Shown piece by piece: positions 56,836-64,000 of a DNA stretch of 64,000 nucleotides. Source of the stretch: Ornithodoros turicata. Lineage: Eukaryota; Arthropoda; Arachnida; Ixodida; Argasidae. Position 1 is the stretch's first letter; every line of letters starts with the position of its first letter. Below the pieces are notes generated by a model. It did no database searches, had not been told where the DNA came from, and saw nothing but the letters and a program-made list of their open reading frames with translations. The stretch is taken from contig NW_026999301.1 of NCBI RefSeq assembly GCF_037126465.1, forward strand, positions 558,001-622,000, written 5' to 3'. A program made the translations under genes and the position numbers.

Positions 56836-58650
56836 GGCAGATATCAATCTGTACGGTATTTCAAGGCTTTCGGATGCCTCGCATACGCATGGATACCTGA
56901 AAAGCAGCGCACCAAACTGGACAGGAAAAGCAGACCAGCCATTTTCGTGGGTTACTGCCACGATAAAAAGGCCTATCGTCTCTACGATCCAACAAAAGGT
57001 GAATTTTTCGCAAGCAGAGACGTCAAGTTCATTGAAGAGCAACGCGGGTCAACCCTCCTGGATGCAGGCTCGTACATAACTGAACAGTTAGACGACCTTC
57101 GTTATGACTCCCAGCGCCTCAGCGCAATGAGAGAGCAGCAAGAAACTGTTGACGTCCCAATCATCGGAGAAGCTGCCAGTGCAGAGCACGTAGACACAAG
57201 CCAAGATGCCGCGGAGATCGAAGACAGCGTTGATAGTCACGATGACCATACTTCACAGGGAGATGGAGAGGATCAGAATACTGACACCGAGGAGGCTTCC
57301 CCAAGTCCCCCGTTACGACGATGTGCCCGGATAAGTAGACCACCTAATCGTCTACAAGTTGACCCAAGAAAGGTCACTTACTGTGAAATGGTGACGGAGG
57401 AGCAAACCGACCCACGATCCTATGACGAAGCCATGCGCTCACCAAAAAGGAACAGTGTTTCGAAGCCATATGGAAGAGGAACTTTCTGCTCTCCATCACA
57501 TGAACACCTGGACGCTACTAACAAGAAAACCGGACATAAAAGCCGTCAAATCAAAATGGGTATTTCGCATCAAGAGGGACGCATTAGTACAAGGTAGGCA
57601 GAGTACAAGGCACCTCTTGTGGCCGTGGGAGCTTCGCAAAGAGAAGGCGTGGACTCCTTTGAAACTTTTTCGCCGGCAGTTAAGCTCACGAGTCTACGAA
57701 CACTTCTCGCTATCGGATTGGAGAAAGATATGGTAATGCGTCAACTGGACGTCAAAACATCATACCTACATGGAACGCTCGAAGGAACCGTTTACACGGA
57801 CCGCCTTTGGGGTACCCTGCGTCAGACGGCAAAGTTTGTCTCTTGAAAAAGGCACTCTGCGGATTGAAGCAGTCGGGAAGAACATGGTACCTGACGCTTG
57901 ACAGTCTCCTGAGGAGACAGGGCTACAGAAGACTCGAAGCCGACAGATGTGTCTACGTACTATCCAAAGGACGACGTGAAAGGGTGATTTTTAGTGTGTA
58001 TGTCGATGACATGCTCATGATGGCTACCTCCAAGACCTCGATTAGGAACAGAGCAAGAGAACTGGAACTGAAGGACCTGGGAGAGCCCACTTACATCTTA
58101 GGGATTCAAGTACAGCATGATAAAGAGCGGAGGACGCTGACCATTATAGCTAGACAAAGTACATCGACGAGATTTTAAAACGTTTTAATATGAAAGACTG
58201 TAAGCTCGTCAAAACGCCAATGGATGCATGTCCGAAGAATGAAAACGCAGAACCTGAGGTTGTCGAGAGTAGCCCCAATGTTTCGTTCCAGACTCTCGTA
58301 GGCAGCTTGATGTACTTGGTTCAAGGTACCCGACCAGACATTGCATTTGCCACCAGCTACTTGAGCCAGTTTAATTCAAGCCACACGCAAAATCACTGGC
58401 GAATGGCCAAACGAATACTTCGTTACCTGAAGGGAACCCGTGACGTAGGAATAACTTACGCTGCATGTCAGGAGCCAATTTCAGGCTGCACAGACGCGAG
58501 CTTCAACGAAAACGACACAGGAAGATCCAGAAGCGCTGATGTCTATACCTTGTCACAGGGAGCGGTCAGCTGGCGGTCCACAAGGCAACAGCTCGTCGCT
58601 CTGTCAACTTGCAAGGCTAAATATTTACAAATTGCAGTCTGCCATAAACA
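56836..58650 (+). pseudogene. Copia integrase C-terminus, reverse transcriptase and RNase H, broken
   Basis: The frame resumes at 56836 with YFKAFGCLAYAWIPEKQRTK and AIFVGYCHDKKAYRLYDP, the Copia integrase C-terminal region. RT follows over several frames: WVFRIKRD (57555), RQLDVKTSYLHGTLEG (57740), KALCGLKQSGRTWY (57855), the catalytic YVDDM (58000). Shifts lie near 57420-57600, 57810 and 58165. RNase H keeps GCTDASFNEN (58490), but the usual acidic STxEAEY motif reads STCKAKY (58610). Homology ends at about 58645; the rest of RNase H and the 3' LTR are missing. Confidence 0.9.
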
Positions 58651-58654
58651 AATA

Positions 58655-58985
58655 CCCTGGTGCACTGTCAACAATAAGAAGTTTAACTACTTAGATAAGG
58701 TACTGGTTCTTTTTTCTTTTCGTTTCAGCTGGGGTCCTGACAACGCCCCCTCCACGACTCCAAGGACGATGACATCACCGAGACATCACACAACATTCCT
58801 GGACTTGACCTATTGACAGCGGGACCTCCTGATCCGGACGTCATTCTAGACACGTGCAAAAGCTCCAAGCAGTCATTGTCACCCCTTAGTCCTGACAAAG
58901 GCGGAGCTTCCGCCGCAACGTCGACCGTTCTTTCCAAAGTTTCATAGTATATCGCCCGTTAACTTTTCACATGTAAATAAATAAC
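58655..58985 (+). mobile_element. Penelope-like element terminal fragment
   Basis: After Copia homology ends, a 3' splice-like CTTTTCGTTTCAG (58717-58729) precedes a stretch that carries a hammerhead-like motif and ends ACATGTAAATAAATAACTTT with AATAAA. Penelope-like elements are known to carry hammerhead ribozymes in their terminal repeats. No reverse transcriptase of this family was found. The call rests on the motif and the context. Confidence 0.5.
58889..58925 (+). ncRNA. Degenerate hammerhead ribozyme motif
   Basis: The order GTC, CTGACAA, a GGCGGA/TCCGCC stem, GCAAC, GTC, GAC follows the hammerhead core: stem I (GTC with GAC), CUGANGA box, stem II, GAAA box and the GTC cleavage triplet, with a minimal stem III as in Penelope-type ribozymes. 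Two core bases differ from consensus (CUGACAA lacks the G of CUGANGA; GCAA replaces GAAA), so this copy is probably inactive. Confidence 0.55.
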
Positions 58986-60584
58986 TTTCCCCCTTTTTCT
59001 TACTTCCTATACCTTCGTTGTGTGCCTCCCGTTTTCTTTCAGCACATATTTATATATATTGTGAGGGAGAACCATCGCCACGCTCATCGCCAACGGCCAT
59101 TTAGCGCGAGCAAGGGTATGAAGATCGCGAGTTCACTTGCGGACTAAAGTGAGGCGCTGCGAGCCATTCGCGTCATCAAACGTCATGAAATGTCAAAATT
59201 TTTACGTCGAAGCGCGAGTTCTCTGCCGAGAGCATCCCATTGGCTCCTGCGGCCGCTCCCCCAGTATCCGAGCGCTCATTGGTCGGTTTGGAATTATAAC
59301 ATTTTCGTGGCGCGAGTAAGCCGGCACCGCCGGCTTACGCGCCGTAACGTTCGCCTAAAGTTCGCCGCTCGCCGTAAAGTTTCGAAATATTGTGCAGCAC
59401 GGACGCACGCAAAGCATCTTTGCGGGTACCCCTTTGGATGGTTTTTAGTGCCCGTCGATACCGACTCTGCAAAACTCGAATCCTCTGGATACTTCTGCAA
59501 GTAAATTCAGTGATAGATAAGTGGAAGGCAGGTCTGCTTCGCTTGCTTGGTGCGACAACGATTCAAGAAGGATCAATACTGTGTTTTTCCACTCCATGGC
59601 AGGTAAGTCAGTTCCTATTCCATTCTGCCGCTTAGCGTAGCAGCATAGCATAACACCACACCTGTGGCATATACGCAACATTTCGGCCGGTAGAATTTTT
59701 AGTTTTCACGTTTTCTGATCCCTGTTCTGGTCTTTCTTGCTCAGGTATCAACTAGGTACTGCTCAACTCATATCTGCTTCAGAAAAGCATCTGCATGGAT
59801 GCAGTAGAATGGATAAGCCACTCTGAGTGGTTGGAACATCATCTTTCAGCTTAGCAGCTGCACAGGTTCCTTTGTGACGGGTCAGCCTTGACATGTGAGA
59901 CTACACAAGCAGCAAAGGAATATGGACATGTTTTCTGTCATGCTGGATTTGTGAATGTGTGTGCCTGTGCAGTGAATTTACTGATCTACTGTGAAATCTT
60001 CCACGTGAGACATATCAGCTAACAGTGAATGCGAAGTTGCTTCGGCATATTACTCGAACTTCAGACTTGACTTCCCCTGTTTCACCGAGATTTTGCTATC
60101 AAACAATGTTCATGTGAAGTTTGTGTTTGGCGCAGATACAGAAGACTGCATATGTGTGATTTGGAATACCAATCCCGAAAAATAAAGCACCTTGTGCAAC
60201 GGAAAGAGCCAACGCTTCCGCGTTTTATTTATTCACTGGATGCGAACGAAAATCCAGAACCGCCAAAGCGGGGGAGAGAACAGAGGGGAAAGGGAAAAAG
60301 AAGGCCTCGGCAGCGTCGCTTTACGTCACCCAGGGAGACAAAATAAAACAAAGCAAAAAACTACACTACCGAGGCCCAACGATTGGCCCGACCTCAGAGG
60401 TCACATGGGTTTTTCCCAACAATAGAAATATACTACACGTTCATTCCACTGGCGCGAGTTTCGGAGCACCTGCATTCTTTCGCTTGGCTGCCATTAAATC
60501 AAAGCTGTCTCTCGCCAAGCTGCCTTTCCCTCTCGGCTTATTCGCCGCCTAACATTTGGTGGAGATGCATATGTATAATATATA
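58986..60584. other. 1.6 kb with no recognised gene
   Basis: A perfect 10-bp inverted repeat, GTAAGCCGGC (59316-59325) and GCCGGCTTAC (59329-59338), with a 3-nt loop is the clearest feature. The GC-rich start (59080-59400) has CCAAT-like words (CATTGGCTCC, CATTGGTCGG) as in promoters. AATAAA occurs at 60181. No protein was recognised. Confidence 0.35.
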
Positions 60585-61858
60585 TGAGGGGTGTTCAAGT
60601 CAAACCCGGACTTTTCATTTTACGCAAGAGTAAAATGAACTTACAGGCGATAAATTGTTTTTTTTTTTCAACGTGATCTCCAGCTGCACTACTGCACCTG
60701 TCCAAGCGTTTCACGAGGGCTTGGATGCCAGCAGCGTAGAAATCCTTACCGGCGCGTAGCAGCCGTGATCGCATCGCATCCTTGACCTCGTCGTCACAGC
60801 TGAAGTGGCGGCTCGAAGGGATAGAAATCGCTGGGGGCGAGGTCTTAACTGTAAGGGGGACGTGGCAGCAACTCCCAGCCAAGTTCCTGTAAGGTGCATG
60901 TCGTGAGAGGCGCGGTATGCGTGCGTGCAGTGTCCTGTAGGAGGAGGACTCCTTTGGTAATGAGGCCCGGCCGCTTTTGCTTCAGCGCCTTATGCACATC
61001 CCTGAGAACCTGGCAGTAATATGCATTATTGATGGCGGTACCACTGTGCAGAAAATCAACATGAACAACGCCAGCCTTGTCCCAGAAAACCCTGGCCATG
61101 ACCTTACCCGCAGACGGGGTGCTTTGGAACTTCTTGGGAGCTGGCGAGCCCGTATGCTTCCACTGTTTTGATGAGCGTTTAGAATCAGAAGTGAAATCGT
61201 GCACCCACGTTTCATCGCAAGTGATGATCCGATCAAGGAACGTCTGTCCTTTAGTGTCGAAACAGTACCTTAGCTCTTCGGAGATTTCCAGTCTTCTCTG
61301 CCGGTCAAACACGGAGAGCTGCCGCAGGACCCAACGGGCACTAACTTTCCGAAACTGGCTGTGTTCATGAGTGATAGTGTTCATCGTTCCTACAGAAAGG
61401 TCTGTCTTTCGACCTAGTTCGAGACATGTTATCCGTTGGTCCTTGCGGATCAGGCGCTCCACAAGTTTGAATGTTCTCAGGAACTCTGACACTGGGCTCT
61501 GAGCAGCCCCGGCCGGGATCGTCCTGCACTGATGTACGGCCGCCTCGGAACCGTTTGCACTACTCAAACGCATTGCTGCGGCTAAGCGTATCGTGGCCAT
61601 AGTGAGCCTGAAGTCTTCTGTGAATTTCAGATGACTTTGCGCCTTCATTCACGAGAAACTTCATGACAATTCGCTGTTCACGGTCACCTTGTTGTCGGCC
61701 ATCTTGTCCAGCACGTGTCTTCTGTTTTGCACAAGCTTTGACCACCGCGTGGTGAACGCGGAGGCCTGTCCGTGTGAAAATGACGAAAAAGAAGTAGCGC
61801 GAGCAATTTGTACACTTAGGAGAGAGAAAAATTCCCGGTTTGACTTTAACACCCCTCT
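60585..61858 (-). mobile_element. mariner-family transposon, dead copy
   Basis: 1,274 bp with terminal inverted repeats: left GAGGGGTGTTCAAGTCAAAC (from 60586) and right, inverted, GAGGGGTGTTAAAGTCAAAC (from 61857). TA flanks both ends (60583-60584 and 61859-61860). The length is typical of mariner. It carries a broken transposase on the minus strand. Confidence 0.9.
60600..61702 (-). pseudogene. mariner transposase, inactivated
   Basis: The ATG at 61702 opens MADNKV, then the frame shifts to REQRIVMKFLVNEGAKSSEI (helix-turn-helix region) and shifts again near 61560. The long central frame has the first catalytic Asp in ITCDETWVHDF (about 61215). The second is in LLQDTARTH (about 60925), altered from the usual HDNARPH. 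The third, in DLAPSDFYPF (about 60820), lies after an in-frame stop. The order and spacing fit the D,D34D class. Stops and shifts make it non-functional. Confidence 0.9.
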
Positions 61859-62349
61859 TACATATGTTTACAATTCGATCGTGCACTCCCAGCTGAAGAC
61901 AGCTGCTTCGCTCTACAAGGAGCTCTTCAGCCCGGCGCAGCGATCTTGGGTCGGCGCGAACGGTGCGTCTCGGCGAGACGTCAATGTTCCACGGTGACGG
62001 CACCATCTGTGGAGGCCGCAGTGCAAGCCAGCAAGTACAGGTACAAAGAAAAATAGCCGAACTCTGTAGCTGCACGCTGAGCATATGTTTACAATTTGAT
62101 CGTGCACTCCCAGCCGAGACCAGCTGTTTCGCTCTGCTTGGGGCTCTCCAGCCCGGCGCGGGGAAGTGACACGTTGTATTATGCATCCGACATATTCCCT
62201 GGGTCATCACTAGTGTTTTGGACACTCTTTGGGCTACCACGTGATGAAAGTGGAGACCTGTCGCGTGTAAAAATTACGAAAAATAACTAGCATAAGCCAT
62301 TTGTACACTCAGGAAACAGAAAGTCCCGGTTTGACTTGAACACCCCTCG
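61859..62349. repeat. Duplicated flank and a second mariner end
   Basis: A segment starting CATATGTTTACAATTYGATC occurs at about 61860 and 62083, followed in both by CGTGCACTCCCAGC and related sequence. At 62220-62349 the 5' end of another mariner copy, including its terminal repeat (inverted, GAGGGGTGTTCAAGTCAAAC from 62348), is followed by TA. The second copy lacks its transposase body and other end. Confidence 0.7.
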
Positions 62350-63744
62350 TACATGTCGATCGTATGACCCACATGTACAAGAACAAGATGTAGAAATAAG
62401 TAAATGTGTCTGTTCTCCAACAACAGACACCAACTGCACATTGCGACACGGAAATTGAGGAAAGGGATTGGCGGGAACTAAAACAAGGGAACGCATCCCC
62501 TCCTAAGCCTTCGTCTCTACATAGCGCATATTTTACTCATGCTGCTTGTGCCTCATGTTTACATTACCCGACATTTGGTTTATCGAGAAACCCAAGCATG
62601 TGGGGGTGTTGCAAAAAATTGGGGGTATAGCAAGGTTCCCACATTGTAGTGACTGCACAGGTAAAAAGTTAGGGGTGTCTCGCCAAACATTTAGGTGTGA
62701 TGAGGGTGCAGGGGGTTCTGGATAAATCACTGATCCTCGAATTCTCATACACACTAAAGTTTCTTATGCCTATGTTAGTGTATGAGGGGTGTATTTTGAG
62801 TGCATACACCCAGATCACAGTCATATTACACTCCTTCGAGGCTGATCCTCTCATGGATGGATGAGATTTGGGTCCTCATCTACATTGGTGCGTTAAGGGT
62901 GTACGAAGGGGGGGGATATATTTATTAGACGAAAGGAAAAAAAAACGGGGGAAGCTTGCTATTCCGCAAAGAAAGAAAATCAATGAAATATGAATATATA
63001 AACTAAAAAAGCAAAAACTAGGAAATGAAGAATAAACTAACAAATGGCGAAAGAAGGTTGAGGTGGATTTCCGAAGATGACTTTAAAAAGAAAGCATAAG
63101 GTTAATGCGTTGGGGGTGAGAGTGCTGCACTGAAGAATGATATTGCACTTCTGGAGTTCACAGGCTGTTCATAAGACCTGAATCGCGAAGGGTTTAATTG
63201 GGGTGTAATGGCTTAAGGGCACTTATTGTAAAATGTTTAACATTGTCGTGGACTATGAATGGCGTGTACACTGTCCTAAATATACCTCATACGAAAAGAA
63301 GTAAGAAACAAATGTTACACTGATGGTGTGTTGATACACCAAGCAGTTCCTCACTTCAATATTTTTTGTATATACAGGTTGTCCACTTTAAGTGTGAACA
63401 GAATTTTTAAAAATATATCAATCACTTTTTCTGAGATGAAATCAATTGCAATATAGCACATGCTGAAGGGCACTCCCTAGGGGGGCATTAACAGACTCCT
63501 AAGGCAATGTCTTAATTAACTTTCAATAATTAACTTTTTAATTATAAAAGCTACGAAGTTGCTCCAATGCGAACATCTGATCTCTTTGGTCACCAGATAC
63601 CAAAACCGTTTTCAGAACAAAAATCTGTTCAATAGATCGTCCGCAAAAAATTCGTGAAGGAACGCCATTTTGTTCTTTATTTTATTCATTGCGCATCTCT
63701 AGAGACCCGTCTTCGCCCCCAATACGAGAGGATGAAAGAGCACA
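62350..63744. other. No gene; short repeats and homopolymers
   Basis: CTCATACACACTAA (62743) and TTAGTGTATGAG (62775) form an imperfect inverted pair near several GGGGTGT words. A run of 8 G at 62908-62915 is followed by ATATATTTATTA. The stretch from 63373 (ATACAGGTTGTCCACTTTAA) to about 63690 looks like a dispersed element terminus by its style, but I could not assign a family. Confidence 0.3.
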
Positions 63745-64000
63745 CTATCGCCTCACTTTGAGCTTCTTTTTCACGGAGGGTACGATGGGATACTCTTTTA
63801 TCTTATTGAACAGCTCCAATTCGTTTTCGGGCATGACTTCGGACAGGGTGATGCCCAACCTCCTGTGTTTGATCTTGTTGTAGTCGCGCACGATCTTGGG
63901 AAGCAGGGAAATGAAGTGGTAGTTTCCGGCTACTAACGGAATATTCTGTCGTGTAAAGTGTGTATGACCCATTCTGCCTGCGATGCCTTGATTATGGGAG
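63745..64000 (-). pseudogene. Second Polinton-type integrase fragment at the right edge
   Basis: The minus strand reads LLPKIVRDYNKIKHRRLGIT then MPENELELFNKIKEYP, the part of an rve integrase that follows the catalytic Glu, ending at a stop at 63745 after KKKLKVRR. A neighbouring frame just upstream (IKASQAEWVIHTLYDRIF) seems to hold the region of the catalytic Glu, so a frameshift lies near 63940. It is not the copy at 0.2-1.2 kb; the residues differ widely. The gene continues beyond the window. Confidence 0.6.

Overview
The window is eukaryotic DNA made almost entirely of mobile elements and satellite repeats. No intact host gene could be supported. The 18-kb array of TTAGG-type pentamers (the arthropod telomere motif), TATA plus TCAGT-type core promoters, and the mix of element families point to an arthropod. 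A chelicerate such as a tick is my best guess, by inference only.

Layout, left to right. 1-12.15 kb: a Polinton/Maverick (adintovirus-like) element. A minus-strand cassette (ATPase, three small conserved proteins, integrase, and a reading frame leaving the left edge) is intact. A plus-strand unit holds a small protein and a protein-primed family B DNA polymerase broken by at least four frameshifts. A decayed minus-strand block (penton-like protein, small basic protein, major-capsid-like protein, adenain-like protease) follows. 12.5-14.2 kb: two minisatellites and a dead non-LTR retrotransposon ORF1. 14.2-22.6 kb: mostly featureless, with a dead piggyBac transposase at 19.15-20.53 kb.

22.64-40.66 kb: eleven tandem units of about 1.1-1.4 kb. 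Each joins a tract of (TTAGG)n and 5-nt variants to a single-copy-like body with a TATA box and several AATAAA signals. One unit is split by a young 4.3-kb Gypsy retrotransposon with two LTRs identical by eye, open gag and pol frames, and a GGGAAAC -1 slippery site. 40.7-42.8 kb: a LINE reverse transcriptase relic, possibly with a twin-primed 5' inversion. 44.2-44.5 kb: a small inverted-repeat element.

44.73-58.65 kb: a Copia retrotransposon (5' LTR and initiator-tRNA-type primer site visible) split by a 9.8-kb DNA element with CACT(C/G)TAAAAAAT ends and a CA target duplication. That element holds ~1.1-kb inverted arms and a striking tandem array of seven 132-bp cassettes, each with a 3' splice site, a ~72-nt exon, AATAAA and a GTGAGT donor. 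The Copia 3' end is replaced by a Penelope-like fragment with a degenerate hammerhead ribozyme. 60.6-62.35 kb: a dead mariner and a second mariner end. The right edge carries a second Polinton-type integrase fragment.

The elements do not cooperate as a pathway. The window is a nested record of insertions. The parts that might still act are the Gypsy element, the left Polinton cassette and, if transcribed, the telomere-like array.
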